Source: Ahrensia kielensis DSM 5890
GTDB lineage: Bacteria > Pseudomonadota > Alphaproteobacteria > Rhizobiales > Rhizobiaceae
Length of the DNA stretch: 64,000 nt
Direction of reading: 5' to 3'
NCBI RefSeq assembly: GCF_000374465.1
Contig: NZ_KB894528.1
Coordinates: 1-64,000, forward strand
Shown: one piece after another, positions 27,265 to 37,641 of the stretch
How the letters are laid out: every line of letters starts with the position of its first letter
Numbering within the stretch: position 1 is the first letter of the stretch
Made by a program: the position numbers and the translations under genes
The notes under the pieces: generated by a model
Database searches by the model: none
What the model was told of the DNA's origin: nothing
What the model saw: the letters and a program-made list of their open reading frames with translations, nothing else

Positions 27265-28584
27265 ATGGTAAGCCCTAATTTAGAACACTTGTCCGATGAC
27301 GCACGTACCGGACCTGTGAAGCGCTTTTTAAAAGCCACAGAAATAGACAGCAGATTGCTGGGCATGATCGGTGCTCTCGTCCTTATCTGGGTTGGCTTCC
27401 ACCTTTATGGCGGTATCGTCAACGGTTTTGCCGCGTTCATAACACCGCGTAACTTATGGAATTTGTCGGTTCAGACATCGTCCATCGGTATCATGGCAAC
27501 GGGCATGGTTCTCGTTATTGTTACGCGCCACATTGACCTCTCGGTCGGCTCAATTCTTGGCTTTGCAGCGATGATGATGGCGGTGACGCAGGTCAATATC
27601 TTGCCAGATATTCTCGGGCTTGGACATCCTGCCATATGGCTAATCGCAATTGCTGTCGGCTTGTTGGTCGGCACACTTGTTGGCGCTTTTCATGGCTGGT
27701 TGATTGCCTATCGTGGCATACCAGCTTTCATCGTAACGCTTGGCGGCCTTTTGGTTTGGCGCGGCGCGACCTTCTTGATTACGCGCGGTGAAACAATTGC
27801 ACCGATGGATTCAACCTTTGCACTGCTGGGCGGCGGTCCTTACGGAGCGGTGGGCTCAACATGGAGCTGGGTGCTCGGCATTATCGCCTCAGTAGGCGTG
27901 GTTTTCATGCTGCTTTCTGGCCGCAAACAGCGCAAGCGTTTTCAGTTTCCATTACGTCCAGTTTGGGCTGACACATTCTTGGGAGTTGTGGGCTGCGGAT
28001 TGATCCTTGGGTTTGTGATGCTCGTCAATGCATATCCTTGGCCGCGCGGTATTGTACGCCAATATGCAGCGGCGAATAATATCGAGGTGCCGGATGGCGG
28101 TCTCTTCATCTCACACGGTTTTGCAATTCCTGTTTTGATCTTGATCCTTGTCGGATTGGCCATGACATTTTTGACTACCCGTACACGTTTTGGTCGCTAC
28201 GTCTTTGCTATCGGCGGCAATCCTGAAGCAGCAGAACTTGCTGGTATCAATACACGCTGGGTGACAGTGAAAATCTTTGCACTCATGGGCTTCTTGAGCG
28301 GTCTGTCCGCCGTGGTTGCCAGCGCAAGATTGAACTCTGCCTCTGGTAACCTTGGAACACTTGATGAGCTTTATGTAATCGCTGCGGCTGTTATTGGCGG
28401 CACATCCTTTGCCGGTGGTGTTGGAACGATTTACGGCGCCATTCTCGGAGCGGTCGTTATGCAGAGCCTTCAAGCTGGCATGGTCTTGATCGGGTTTGAC
28501 GCAGCCGTGCAGCAGATCGTTGTTGGTTCAGTTCTTGTTGTCGCCGTTTGGGTCGACACAATGTACCGCAAACGCGCACAATAA
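27265..28584 (+). CDS. xylH: D-xylose ABC transporter, permease
   Basis: The 439-aa inner-membrane permease of the xylose importer belongs to the BPD_transp_2 family. It has about ten or more hydrophobic spans. Family segments are [60 protein letters not shown] (coupling helix region, EAAxLxG-like) and [20 protein letters not shown]. It is preceded by AGGAGG and is 11 bases from xylG. The length is somewhat above the E. coli protein and fits alphaproteobacterial XylH. Confidence 0.94.
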   Translation: MVSPNLEHLSDDARTGPVKRFLKATEIDSRLLGMIGALVLIWVGFHLYGGIVNGFAAFITPRNLWNLSVQTSSIGIMATGMVLVIVTRHIDLSVGSILGFAAMMMAVTQVNILPDILGLGHPAIWLIAIAVGLLVGTLVGAFHGWLIAYRGIPAFIVTLGGLLVWRGATFLITRGETIAPMDSTFALLGGGPYGAVGSTWSWVLGIIASVGVVFMLLSGRKQRKRFQFPLRPVWADTFLGVVGCGLILGFVMLVNAYPWPRGIVRQYAAANNIEVPDGGLFISHGFAIPVLILILVGLAMTFLTTRTRFGRYVFAIGGNPEAAELAGINTRWVTVKIFALMGFLSGLSAVVASARLNSASGNLGTLDELYVIAAAVIGGTSFAGGVGTIYGAILGAVVMQSLQAGMVLIGFDAAVQQIVVGSVLVVAVWVDTMYRKRAQ

Positions 28585-28594
28585 TTGGGGAACG

Positions 28595-29386
28595 ATGATG
28601 GAACAGCAAGAAAAACAAACTGCGCTTATTGATCTTCGTGACATTTCGATATCATTCGGCGGTATTAAAGCGGTTGATCAGGCTTCAGTCGATTTGTTTC
28701 CTGGTGAAGTTGTGGCTTTGCTTGGGCACAACGGTGCAGGAAAATCGACACTGATTAAAATTCTCTCCGGTGCATATAAACGTGATGCAGGCGATATTTA
28801 TGTGCGCGGAGAAAAGGCAACAATTGCCAATCCGCGTGATGCGAAAGACTATGGTATCGAAACGATTTACCAGACGCTCGCACTTGCCGATAATGTCGAT
28901 GCTGCAGCCAATTTGTTCTTAGGCCGTGAAATGCTCACGCGCTGGGGAACATTGGATGATGTGGGCATGGAGGCCGAAGCGCGAAAAGTAATGGGGCGTT
29001 TGAATCCGAACTTTCAGCGTTTTAAGGATCCGGTCAAACAATTATCAGGTGGTCAACGCCAATCTGTGGCGATCGCTCGTGCCATTCTTTTCAATGCACG
29101 CATTCTGATTATGGATGAACCAACGGCTGCACTTGGACCGCAAGAAACGGCGCAAGTTGGTGAGTTGATTAAGCAATTGAAGAAAGACGGTATCGGCATC
29201 TTCCTTATCAGTCATGACATTGAAGATGTGTTCGATCTTGCTGACCGTGTTGCTGTGATGAAAAACGGGCAAATGGTTGGCACTGCAAAAACAGGTGATG
29301 TGACCAAGGATGAAGTGCTCGGAATGATCATTCTCGGAAAATGCCCTCCTGGTGCTATTCCAGGTCCAGGCGCAATCCAAGAATAA
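28595..29386 (+). CDS. xylG: D-xylose ABC transporter, ATP-binding protein (one ABC domain)
   Basis: This 263-aa ATPase drives xylose import. One nucleotide-binding domain is complete: Walker [15 protein letters not shown], the Q-loop region [13 protein letters not shown], signature [15 protein letters not shown], Walker [13 protein letters not shown], and a switch histidine in FLISHD. Enterobacterial XylG is about 510 residues with two fused domains; this short form is known in alphaproteobacteria and must work as a homodimer. The ATG at 28595 (next to 28598) is chosen for the GGGGAACG upstream; the longer open frame overlaps xylH. Confidence 0.92.
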   Translation: MMEQQEKQTALIDLRDISISFGGIKAVDQASVDLFPGEVVALLGHNGAGKSTLIKILSGAYKRDAGDIYVRGEKATIANPRDAKDYGIETIYQTLALADNVDAAANLFLGREMLTRWGTLDDVGMEAEARKVMGRLNPNFQRFKDPVKQLSGGQRQSVAIARAILFNARILIMDEPTAALGPQETAQVGELIKQLKKDGIGIFLISHDIEDVFDLADRVAVMKNGQMVGTAKTGDVTKDEVLGMIILGKCPPGAIPGPGAIQE

Positions 29387-29396
29387 GGAACACATT

Positions 29397-30833
29397 ATGC
29401 ATCTTGGATTAGACCTTGGCACTTCAAGCATAAAAGGGCTGTTGATCGACGATAATCAAAAGATTATCGCAGAGGCAACAGCTCCAATGGCTGTGTCACG
29501 CCCACAAGACGGCTGGTCCGAACAAGACCCAGCCGAGTGGATTAAAGGCGCAGAAAGCGTTTTTGATGCATTGGCCCAAAAGACTGATTTATCAAAATTA
29601 GTGTCAATTGGCTTGAGCGGCCATATGCATGGCGCAACGTTGATCGACAAGAATGACATGGTTTTGCGGCCTTGTATCTTGTGGAATGATACGCGCAGCC
29701 ATGTTGAAGCGGCTGAAATGGACAGCGATGCTGAATTTCGCAGCGTGTCCGGCAATATTGTTTTTCCCGGTTTTACAGCACCCAAAGTCGCTTGGGTAAG
29801 GAACAATGAACCTGAAATTTTCAATCAGATTGCAAAAGTTCTGCTTCCGAAAGATTACTTACGCTTATGGCTGACAGGTGGGCATGTTGCCGAAATGTCA
29901 GATGCAGCTGGCACAAGCTGGCTGGATACGGGCAAGCGTGACTGGTCTGACAGTTTGTTGCAAAAAACAGGTTTAACCCGCGACCAGATGCCGAGCCTTG
30001 TTGAAGGCAATGAAGTCTCTGGTACGCTTAGATCTGTGCTTTGCCAAAAATACGGCGTTACCCAAAGTGTGGTTGTTGCAGGCGGCGGCGGCGATAATGC
30101 TGCGTCGGGCATCGGCGTTGGTGTCGCAAAAGCAGGTGACGCATTTGTATCGCTTGGCACATCGGGTGTTTTATTTGCTGCAAGCGATGGTTATGCACCG
30201 GATGCAGCTTCTGCAGTTCACACATTTTGCCATGCATTGCCGAAAACGTGGCACCAAATGGGCGTGATATTGTCAGCAACAGATTCGCTTAATTGGTATG
30301 CAAAGCTTGTTGGCCAGGACGCAGCCCAGCTGACTAAAGCGCTTGGTGAACTTGAGGCGCCGAGCAAGACATTGTTTATGCCTTATTTAGGCGGCGAACG
30401 TACGCCGCATAATGATGCAGCCGTTCGCGGCGCATTCATCGGCTTGGAGCATGCAACAAATACGGCTGCAGGAACGCGCGCTGTGCTTGAAGGTGTGGTT
30501 CATGCATTCCGCGATAGTTTCGATGCACTCACATCAACGGGCACCAAAATTGAACGCATCATGGCAGTGGGCGGCGGCTCTAAATCTGATTATTGGCTAT
30601 CTGCAATTGCAACGTCACTTCAAATGCCAATCGATGTACCTGTTGCGGGTGATTTTGGCGGTGCGCTGGGTGCGGCCCGTTTAGGCATGATGGCCGCTGG
30701 AGCAAGTGCAGATATTGTGACACGCCCGCAGGTTGCCAAAACGATCACTCCTAATCTTCAATTATCGAATGCCTTTGCTGATGCGCACCAGCGCTACCGC
30801 GAAGCCTACAAATCTATAAGGAATCTAACATGA
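29397..30833 (+). CDS. xylB: Xylulokinase
   Basis: The 478-aa kinase phosphorylates D-xylulose to xylulose 5-phosphate, feeding the pentose phosphate pathway. It has the FGGY fold: [20 protein letters not shown] at the start (phosphate-1 loop), [53 protein letters not shown], and near the end [18 protein letters not shown] and [10 protein letters not shown]. The ATG at 29397 follows AAGGAACAC and sits 10 bases after xylG. Its stop overlaps the xylA start (ATGA), which couples the two enzymes. Confidence 0.95.
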   Translation: MHLGLDLGTSSIKGLLIDDNQKIIAEATAPMAVSRPQDGWSEQDPAEWIKGAESVFDALAQKTDLSKLVSIGLSGHMHGATLIDKNDMVLRPCILWNDTRSHVEAAEMDSDAEFRSVSGNIVFPGFTAPKVAWVRNNEPEIFNQIAKVLLPKDYLRLWLTGGHVAEMSDAAGTSWLDTGKRDWSDSLLQKTGLTRDQMPSLVEGNEVSGTLRSVLCQKYGVTQSVVVAGGGGDNAASGIGVGVAKAGDAFVSLGTSGVLFAASDGYAPDAASAVHTFCHALPKTWHQMGVILSATDSLNWYAKLVGQDAAQLTKALGELEAPSKTLFMPYLGGERTPHNDAAVRGAFIGLEHATNTAAGTRAVLEGVVHAFRDSFDALTSTGTKIERIMAVGGGSKSDYWLSAIATSLQMPIDVPVAGDFGGALGAARLGMMAAGASADIVTRPQVAKTITPNLQLSNAFADAHQRYREAYKSIRNLT

Positions 30834-32137
30834 CCGACTTTTTCAAAGGTATTGATGCTGTAAAATATGAAGGCCCTGATAGCGACAGCGAGCTTTGTTA
30901 TCGTCATTACGATGCCAACGAGATTGTTATGGGCAAACGCATGGAAGATCATTTGCGATTTGCAGTCGCCTATTGGCATAGCTTTGCATGGGAAGGTGGA
31001 GACCCTTTCGGTGGCCGAACATTTGATCGCCCTTGGTTTGGCAGCACAATGGACAAAGCAAAGCTCAAAGCTGACGTTGCCTTCGATATGTTCAAGATTA
31101 TCGGTCAGCCTTATTTTTGTTTCCACGATGCTGACATGCGTCCAGAAGGCGATAATTTTGCTGAAAGCACACGCAATCTGGAAGAGATGGTCGATTACAT
31201 CGGCACCAAAATGGAAGCCGCAGAGACTAAACTTCTTTGGGGCACTGCGAACTTGTTCTCCCATCGCCGCTTTATGTCAGGTGCCGCAACAAACCCTGAT
31301 CCTGAGGTCTTTGCTTATTCAGCAGCTACAATCAAAACATGTATGGACGCAACGCTGAAACTTGGCGGTGAGAACTATGTTCTTTGGGGCGGCCGTGAAG
31401 GCTATGAAACGCTGCTCAACACCGATCTGAAACAGGAACGCGCACAAGCAGGCCGCATGTTGCAGATGGCTGTCGATTACAAACATAAAATCGGCTTTAA
31501 AGGTGCAATTCTTATCGAGCCAAAACCGCAAGAGCCAACGAAGCATCAATATGATTATGATGTTGCTACCGTATATGGGTTCTTAAAAGCGTTTGGACTT
31601 GAGAACGAAGTTCAAATGAATATCGAGCAGGGTCATGCAATTCTTGCAGGCCATTCTTTTGAGCATGAACTTGCGATGGCAGCAGCGCTCGGCATTTTTG
31701 GCTCAATTGATATGAACCGCAATGATTACCAATCTGGCTGGGATACTGACCAGTTCCCGAACAATGTACCTGAAATCGCGCTTGCCTATTACGAAGTCAT
31801 TAAGGCTGGCGGATTTAAAACAGGCGGCACGAACTTTGATGCTAAACTACGCCGTCAGAGCCTCGATCCAGTTGATCTGATCGCTGGTCATGTGGGCGCA
31901 ATGGATGTGTGTGCATTGGGCTTTAAGAAAGCCGCTGCAATGTTTGAGGATGGTAAATTAGAGCAAGAGCGTAACGCGCGTTACGCTGGCTGGAATGAAC
32001 CAGAAGCCAAAAAGATGCTTGAAGGCGGTCATTCGCTTGAAAGCATCGAAGAATATGTTCGCGGCGGTGACGTCAATCCTGAACCTCGTTCAGGCAAACA
32101 AGAACGCCTTGAAAATCTCGTTAATCGCTTCATGTAA
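30830..32137 (+). CDS. xylA: Xylose isomerase
   Basis: A 435-aa cytoplasmic metalloenzyme (TIM barrel) that converts D-xylose to D-xylulose. Signatures are [14 protein letters not shown] (catalytic His and Asp), [38 protein letters not shown] (metal glutamate, lysine) and [40 protein letters not shown] carries the later metal ligands. The length is that of the class II enzymes. It is the last gene of the xyl operon and is followed by a strong terminator. Confidence 0.97.
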   Translation: MTDFFKGIDAVKYEGPDSDSELCYRHYDANEIVMGKRMEDHLRFAVAYWHSFAWEGGDPFGGRTFDRPWFGSTMDKAKLKADVAFDMFKIIGQPYFCFHDADMRPEGDNFAESTRNLEEMVDYIGTKMEAAETKLLWGTANLFSHRRFMSGAATNPDPEVFAYSAATIKTCMDATLKLGGENYVLWGGREGYETLLNTDLKQERAQAGRMLQMAVDYKHKIGFKGAILIEPKPQEPTKHQYDYDVATVYGFLKAFGLENEVQMNIEQGHAILAGHSFEHELAMAAALGIFGSIDMNRNDYQSGWDTDQFPNNVPEIALAYYEVIKAGGFKTGGTNFDAKLRRQSLDPVDLIAGHVGAMDVCALGFKKAAAMFEDGKLEQERNARYAGWNEPEAKKMLEGGHSLESIEEYVRGGDVNPEPRSGKQERLENLVNRFM

Positions 32138-32169
32138 GCGTCAAAACACCCTAAATATAAGAAATGTTG

Positions 32170-32205
32170 GGCCGCATGAGTTGAAATTACTCGTGCGGCC
32201 TTTTT
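32170..32205 (+). terminator. Rho-independent terminator of the xyl operon
   Basis: GGCCGCATGAGT (32170-32181) pairs with ACTCGTGCGGCC (32189-32200) around a 7-base loop, followed by TTTTT. It is a clear operon end. Confidence 0.9.
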
Positions 32206-32351
32206 CATTATATGTGCCTTAAATAGGGAAATTTTAGCTAATTTTTTAATGCCGCATTAACCGCATTTGTTTGCCGTACGGGATAACGCATTCATCTTCA
32301 GGGTTTATTTGTCTTTGCGAGGCAATTTAGCACGATGATAGGAGATGTTCC

Positions 32352-34376
32352 GTGCTGAAACCGGTAAAATCTATTTTGATGGTTGATGATGATCCAGATG
32401 ATGTTTTCATCATCCGCGATGCGCTGAGTGATATTTCTGATGAAGAATATAAAATCACAATCGCCAATGATCCGCTTGTTGCCCTTAAAATTCTGGAGCG
32501 GAAAAGCTTTGATGTCATCCTAACTGATTACAGAATGGGTGCGCTGACGGGAATTGATTTAATCAAACAAATTCGCAGCAAAGGCCTATCGACACCTATT
32601 ATTTTGCTTACGGGAGTTTCACAACGTGAACTCGATGATAAGGCGCTTGCTGCGGGGGCTTCTGATTATCTTAGCAAAGCAGATATCAACGGACCTTTGA
32701 TTGAACGTGCAATCCGCTATGCGATTGCCAATGCGCGCCGACAAGAATTATTCTCCTCTGTGCTATCTAATGTTAAAGCTGCGATATGCGTTGTCGATAT
32801 TGTAGGTACGCCGCAAATCTGGAATCCAGAATTCCTAGCTATCGCAAAATTAAATTCAGCCTTGCTGGAAAGTCATGATGCCGTTGCAGAGTTTGCAACA
32901 CAGGTGTCTGAAGCTGAGCAGTCAAGTTTGGTCGAAAAAACCAAGCATGAGAAAAAAGTCACTCACTTGCCCGATGGGCGAAGTGTGATCATGCTGCATG
33001 ATATTTCTGAACATTTGAGCGCGCTACGACAGCGCGAACTTGCTGAAGAAAAAGCAGCTCACCAAGCTAAAACCTGCTCTATGACGGGCCTACCAAATCG
33101 GTTGGCTTTCACAGAAAAACTAGAAGAAACTATCCGTTCCGGTAAGAACTTCAGCCTGCTCAATATCGATCTTGATAAGTTCAAGAGTTACAATGATATT
33201 TACGGTCATCCCTTTGGCGATGCGTTGTTAGTAAAACTATCGGCACTTTTTCAAAATGCATGTACTCAAGGTGATTATCTGGCAAGAATCGGCGGTGATG
33301 AGTTCATTGCTATCCAGCTGCATGATGGTGACGATGACCGAACAGAAAAACTAGAAGACCGTATTTTTGCGCGGCTTGATAACAATATCATGATCGATGG
33401 CCGTAGGCTTAATATGAGTGTCAGTATTGGTGTGGCAAGCTTCCCCAAACACGCTCAAACGGCTCAAGACCTTTTGTCATACTCTGATATTGCGATGTAT
33501 CGTGCAAAGGCAAAGGACGGCCTAAGAGTAGAGTATTACGATTCAGGCTTAGATGAAGCGGTGCGTGAACAACGCCGCCTTACAAATGATTTGCAATCTG
33601 CCATCCGCGAAGAACAGTTAGATGTTTTCTTCCAGCCCCAATTTGATCTCAGCAGCGGCAACCTTATTGGCTGCGAAGCATTGGCGCGTTGGATACACCC
33701 AGAAGATGGCCCAATTCGTCCTGATATATTCATCAAAATCGCTGAAGATTGCGGGCTGATTGAAGATCTTGGTAAGCTTATTTTACGTAAAGCTTGTCAG
33801 CTGGGCCGTGAATGGAAAGCAGACATCAAAGTCGCCGTGAACATTTCCGCTGTACAGGTGCGTCACACAGACCTCGTCAATGACATACAAACGATCTTGC
33901 TTGAGACAGGCTTTCCAGCAAGGCGTCTGGAACTTGAAATAACCGAAACGGTTCTCATCGAAGACTTCGAGCATGCGCTCCATGTGTTGCGCGGCATTAA
34001 AAATCTTGGCGTTGGTTTGGCAATGGACGATTTTGGTACGGGCTTCTCGTCCCTGTCATCGTTGATATCGTTCCCATTTGATAAGCTGAAAATCGATCGC
34101 TCTTTTATTATGGATATGGATAAGCGCGAGCAGCTAAAATCCGTTATTCGTACATGTATTGGGCTAGGGCAGAATTTGAACTTGCGTATCGTCGCTGAAG
34201 GCGTCGAGCAGGAAAGTCATATTGATTTTCTACGCTCAGAAGGTTGCGATGAAATGCAGGGATATTTCTGCGGCAAGCCTATGCCGCAAGCACTCTTTAT
34301 GGATTTTATGATGAACTACGCTTTAGATCGTGGTTCAGTCCAAGATGGTGATAGGACAGTGAAAAAAGTCGCTTAA
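32352..34376 (+). CDS. Response regulator with GGDEF and EAL domains
   Basis: A 674-aa cyclic-di-GMP signalling protein. Residues 1-125 are a REC domain with acidic pocket DDDPDD, phosphoacceptor D59 (ILTDYRMG) and K109. A PAS-like linker (about 135-225) follows. The GGDEF domain (about 240-400) keeps the motif G314-G-D-E-F318, but the RxxD inhibitory site reads TQGD. The EAL domain (about 410-660) keeps E442-A-L, MDDFGTGFSSL, KIDRSFI and VAEGVEQ, so both synthase and phosphodiesterase centres look complete. The GTG at 32352 follows AGGAG. No kinase is encoded beside it. Its stop overlaps the convergent reductase gene by four bases. Confidence 0.93.
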   Translation: MLKPVKSILMVDDDPDDVFIIRDALSDISDEEYKITIANDPLVALKILERKSFDVILTDYRMGALTGIDLIKQIRSKGLSTPIILLTGVSQRELDDKALAAGASDYLSKADINGPLIERAIRYAIANARRQELFSSVLSNVKAAICVVDIVGTPQIWNPEFLAIAKLNSALLESHDAVAEFATQVSEAEQSSLVEKTKHEKKVTHLPDGRSVIMLHDISEHLSALRQRELAEEKAAHQAKTCSMTGLPNRLAFTEKLEETIRSGKNFSLLNIDLDKFKSYNDIYGHPFGDALLVKLSALFQNACTQGDYLARIGGDEFIAIQLHDGDDDRTEKLEDRIFARLDNNIMIDGRRLNMSVSIGVASFPKHAQTAQDLLSYSDIAMYRAKAKDGLRVEYYDSGLDEAVREQRRLTNDLQSAIREEQLDVFFQPQFDLSSGNLIGCEALARWIHPEDGPIRPDIFIKIAEDCGLIEDLGKLILRKACQLGREWKADIKVAVNISAVQVRHTDLVNDIQTILLETGFPARRLELEITETVLIEDFEHALHVLRGIKNLGVGLAMDDFGTGFSSLSSLISFPFDKLKIDRSFIMDMDKREQLKSVIRTCIGLGQNLNLRIVAEGVEQESHIDFLRSEGCDEMQGYFCGKPMPQALFMDFMMNYALDRGSVQDGDRTVKKVA

Positions 34377-35593
34377 GATAAAAGCGACTTTAAAACAAAG
34401 CTTTGATCCGATGCCATCGCCGCAGTGAGTGTTGCGCCGGAAGCAAGGATACGCTTAGACATGGCGTAAGTTGCCGCATCATTCATGCAGTCAACCGCAA
34501 TGAATTTGCCTTTTGAGAAGTAGAAATGCGAAACACTTCCTTCGCGCTTGCCAGTTCTAATAACCACATTATCATAACCGCGGTTGAGGCCGGCAATTTG
34601 TAATTTCATGTCATATTGATCTGACCAGAACCACGGTTCCGGGTGGTAGGCTTTGTTCAAACCAACAATATTATTGGCTACAATTGCCCCTTGATCATGG
34701 GCATTTTGAACAGATTCGAGGCGCGTTGGCTGTTCTTCAAATGGCAGTAGGGCGACATCGCCGCAGGCATAAATATCAGGATCATTTGTGCGGCCATACG
34801 CATCAACTATGATGCCTGCATCTGTTTCAAGTTCAGCGGCAATGGCTAATTCCATATTTGGTATAATGCCAATGCCGATAATAACAATGTCTGCGCCAAT
34901 CACTTGACCATCGGCAAGAACAACACCGTTACAAGCACCATTTCCATCATCGCGAATTTTAGAAATACTCACATTTTCCAGAATTTTCACGCCATGGCTT
35001 TCGTGCAATGCACGGAATGTGTTTGCGGTCTCAGCGCATGCGACACGTTGTAAAATACGCGGCGCAGCTTCCAGAACGGTCACCGACAGTCCTTTCTTTG
35101 AAGCTTCGGCTGCAGCTTCCAAGCCAATATAGCCACCGCCAATAACCGCGAGTTTTTTGCCCGAGATCATTTTTGCCATTAAAGTATCTGCATCTTTAAG
35201 GTCGCGCATGACATGCACATTACTGAGCGCGCCGCCCATTTCAGCAGGTAATTTGCGCGCCTCAGCGCCGGTCGCCAACACAAGCGTGTCATAGGGAACA
35301 GATGCGCCACCTTCGAGCTGTAACTGCTTGTTGCCACGATCTATGGCAGTTGCACGGGTGCTTAAAATGAGATCAATATTGTTGTCAGTGTACCATTGTG
35401 CGGGGCGTAAATGCAGCCGATCAAGCGTCATATCACCAGACATATAGGCTTTGGATAGGGGCGGGCGTTGATAAGGTAGGTCACTTTCAGCAGTGATGAT
35501 TTTAATCGCGCCGTCAAAATCTAGCTTGCGCAAATTATCTGCAACAGAAATGGCAGCATGACTACCACCTACGATGATGATCTGATTTGACAA
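34373..35593 (-). CDS. FAD/NAD-dependent ferredoxin (rubredoxin) reductase
   Basis: A 406-aa flavoprotein of the putidaredoxin/rhodocoxin reductase type that passes electrons from NAD(P)H to a small iron-sulfur protein. The FAD motif is IIVGGSHAAISVADNLRKL, then LPYQRPPLSKAYMSGD. The NAD motif is KLAVIGGGYIGLEAAAEASK, and DIYACGDVALLP is the second FAD block. The C-terminal domain ends as usual. A histidine replaces the usual alanine in the first glycine motif (GGSHA). No partner ferredoxin or P450 is nearby, so the acceptor is unknown. It is 86 bases downstream of fpr and separated from it by a hairpin. Confidence 0.88.
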   Translation of the reverse strand: MSNQIIIVGGSHAAISVADNLRKLDFDGAIKIITAESDLPYQRPPLSKAYMSGDMTLDRLHLRPAQWYTDNNIDLILSTRATAIDRGNKQLQLEGGASVPYDTLVLATGAEARKLPAEMGGALSNVHVMRDLKDADTLMAKMISGKKLAVIGGGYIGLEAAAEASKKGLSVTVLEAAPRILQRVACAETANTFRALHESHGVKILENVSISKIRDDGNGACNGVVLADGQVIGADIVIIGIGIIPNMELAIAAELETDAGIIVDAYGRTNDPDIYACGDVALLPFEEQPTRLESVQNAHDQGAIVANNIVGLNKAYHPEPWFWSDQYDMKLQIAGLNRGYDNVVIRTGKREGSVSHFYFSKGKFIAVDCMNDAATYAMSKRILASGATLTAAMASDQSFVLKSLLS

Positions 35594-35616
35594 ATTGCTA
35601 CGTCCTTAAAAAAGTA

Positions 35617-35640
35617 AAAGCGGCACCTGCGTACCGCTTT
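35617..35640 (-). terminator. Hairpin terminator after fpr
   Basis: AAAGCGGCAC (35617-35626), loop CTGC, GTACCGCTTT (35631-35640), with one G-T pair. On the minus strand it is followed by TACTTTTTT. It probably ends the sulfite reduction operon. Confidence 0.75.
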
Positions 35641-35679
35641 TCTTTATTACGTAAAAGGCACGATTGTGTCACTTCTCAT

Positions 35680-36525
35680 TTAGGCGTTTTCTGGCTCGCC
35701 AACAAATGCCTTTTCAACAACAAAATGCCCAGGCTTAGAGTTTGCGCCTTCTTCCATTCCTGCAGCCTCTAGGAGTTCCTTAATTTCAATATTAAGTCCC
35801 ATCGAGCCGCAGATCATCACGCGGTCTTCTTCTGCGTTGAAAGCCGGTACGCCAATTTCAGCAAAAATTTCACCGGAGCGAATTTTGTCCGTCACACGGC
35901 CCATATTGTCCGACTGCTCGCGCGTTGTCGTTGGGTAATAAATAAGCTTACCTTCAACCATCTCGCCAATCAGCGGATCATTGCGCAGATTATCGACGAG
36001 TTCTTTGCCATAAGTTAGTTCAGCATTTTCGCGGCACGTATGCGTCAGAATAACTTGATCGAACTTTTCATACACTTCTGGATCGCGTATGAGCGAGGCA
36101 AAGGGAGCAATGCCAGTGCCCGTGGCAAGCATATAAAGACGTTTGCCGGGCAAAAGCGCATCAACAACAAGCGTGCCAACAGGTTTCGTTTTCAAGATAA
36201 CCTGATCGCCAACTTTAATCTTTTGTAGCTTTGACGTCAGCGGTCCATCTGGTACCTTAATGGAATAAAATTCTAATTCTTCATCCCATGAGGGGGAAGC
36301 AATAGAATAGGCTCTCAAAATTGGACGTGCAGGCTTGTCGCCAACAGGCTCGCCCATCAAGCCGATCATAACAAACTCACCAGAGCGGAAACGCAGCGAT
36401 TGCGGCCGCGTTAGACGGAAAGAGAAAAGTCGATCCGTGTAATGCTTCACTTGGGTAACGGTCTGCCCGTCAGGCAGTAGCGCCGCAGATTTCTCGGCGA
36501 TAGGTGTCATATCATTCATGGTCAT
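35680..36525 (-). CDS. fpr: Ferredoxin-NADP+ reductase
   Basis: A 281-aa flavoprotein that exchanges electrons between NADPH and ferredoxin or flavodoxin. The FAD part has LRFRSGEFVMIGLMG and PILRAYSIASPSW (RxYS motif). The NADP part has YMLATGTGIAPFASLIRDPE, VILTHTCR and VMICGSMGLNIEIKELLEAA, ending with the aromatic-free tail of the bacterial class I type. The ATG at 36525 has AAGAGAG upstream. It is the last gene of the cysG-DUF2849-cysI-cysH-DUF934 run. This suggests that it supplies electrons to the sulfite reductase, which lacks a CysJ partner here. Confidence 0.92.
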   Translation of the reverse strand: MTMNDMTPIAEKSAALLPDGQTVTQVKHYTDRLFSFRLTRPQSLRFRSGEFVMIGLMGEPVGDKPARPILRAYSIASPSWDEELEFYSIKVPDGPLTSKLQKIKVGDQVILKTKPVGTLVVDALLPGKRLYMLATGTGIAPFASLIRDPEVYEKFDQVILTHTCRENAELTYGKELVDNLRNDPLIGEMVEGKLIYYPTTTREQSDNMGRVTDKIRSGEIFAEIGVPAFNAEEDRVMICGSMGLNIEIKELLEAAGMEEGANSKPGHFVVEKAFVGEPENA

Positions 36526-36533
36526 AAACTCTC

Positions 36534-36938
36534 TTAAACAGCTAATGCAGCTTGTTGCAATCGTGTTTGATAAGTTGTGTCGATACGTCCTACCTGCTCG
36601 AGCCACTGACTTTCAGGTTGGCGTTCGGCATCGGCTGCAGAAATTGCAATGTCATTGAAGCCACAACGTCGTGCATGTGCATATTGATCTGCAATCAAAT
36701 GCCCGACGGCGCGAAGCGGCCCTTTATAGCCTGCACGGCGTAAGTCCATAGCAAGCGAAAAGCCACGACCATCAGCAAATGAGGGGAAGACAACATCTAT
36801 ACGCTCAACGCCGCTCAAATGTTGGACGACTTCATTCGCATCAGCTGTATTTTCAAGAGTAAGAACAGAATTGCTATTATTTTGTTTGCCAAGAAAACCT
36901 TGGTCCGTGACGACGATAAACTCTTGATCTTCAGACAT
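36534..36938 (-). CDS. DUF934 protein of the sulfite reduction operon
   Basis: A 134-aa cytoplasmic protein of the DUF934 family (VERIDVVFPSFADGRGFSLA, then DLRRAGYKGPLRAVGHLIAD and HARRCGFNDI). The family occurs next to cysI/cysH in proteobacteria and its biochemical role is not established. The ATG at 36938 overlaps the end of cysH by 8 bases, in keeping with coupled translation. No catalytic motif is obvious. Confidence 0.85.
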   Translation of the reverse strand: MSEDQEFIVVTDQGFLGKQNNSNSVLTLENTADANEVVQHLSGVERIDVVFPSFADGRGFSLAMDLRRAGYKGPLRAVGHLIADQYAHARRCGFNDIAISAADAERQPESQWLEQVGRIDTTYQTRLQQAALAV

Positions 36939-37641
36939 TTTGCTTGCTTTCCCGAACGGCGTTTCCGTTTTCGAAATGAATTCCACATTCAACTTTGCTC
37001 ATACCGCGCCAACGGCCTGAACGTGCATCTTCTCCAGCTTTTATGGGCGAAGTACAGGTTGCGCAACCAATTGATGCATAGCCGTGATTGACCAATGGAT
37101 GGCGCGGTAAATCAAACCATTCCATATATTCTGACAAATCATCAGGCGCCCAATCCGCAAGAGGATTGATTTTAATCTTGCCTTCAGCTGTTGTTTCGAC
37201 AGGGGCAATAGTGCTGCGTGTGAAAGCTTGAAAGCGTTTTCGACCTGTTATCCAACCGTCATAATCTTTGAGGGCTTCTGCAAGAACAGATGTTTTGCGG
37301 AAATCGCAGCATTTATCTGCATCATCCTTGTGCATCCGGCCCCAAACATCTTTTTCCCTGATCGTCTGTGAAGATGGTGAGATTGTTTGAACATTGGTAA
37401 GGCCAAGATGGCGGATAAGATCAGCCTTATATTGAAGCGTCTCTTCAAACAGCATGCGTGTGTCGATAAACAAAACCGGTGCGGCTTTGTCTACGCGGGA
37501 CAAAAGGTGCAAAAGCACCGATGATTCTGCACCAAATGAAGATACCGCAGTAATTTTGCCGTGCTTCTTCGTGATGAACGCATCACCAAGAAGCTCGATC
37601 GCTTTTTCTTGTAGATCATGCAGCGCGGGCATTTGTTTCAT
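36931..37641 (-). CDS. cysH: Phosphoadenylyl/adenylyl-sulfate reductase
   Basis: A 236-aa enzyme that reduces activated sulfate to sulfite. The PAPS/APS reductase fold is shown by AVSSFGAESSVLLHLLSRVD (P-loop-like) and the C-terminal ECGIHFE with the catalytic cysteine. The paired cysteines CC at about 109-110 and CATC at about 193-196 are the Fe-S ligands of the assimilatory APS-type enzymes, so adenylyl sulfate is the likelier substrate. The start at 37641 (ATAAGGATG) or 37632 fits the family; the longer open frame overlaps cysI and is not real. It overlaps the cysI end. Confidence 0.93.
   Translation of the reverse strand: MKQMPALHDLQEKAIELLGDAFITKKHGKITAVSSFGAESSVLLHLLSRVDKAAPVLFIDTRMLFEETLQYKADLIRHLGLTNVQTISPSSQTIREKDVWGRMHKDDADKCCDFRKTSVLAEALKDYDGWITGRKRFQAFTRSTIAPVETTAEGKIKINPLADWAPDDLSEYMEWFDLPRHPLVNHGYASIGCATCTSPIKAGEDARSGRWRGMSKVECGIHFENGNAVRESKQNV

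Noticed and set aside
31319-31549. Minus-strand frame inside xylA
   Set aside because: It overlaps the conserved core of xylose isomerase and has no own signals.
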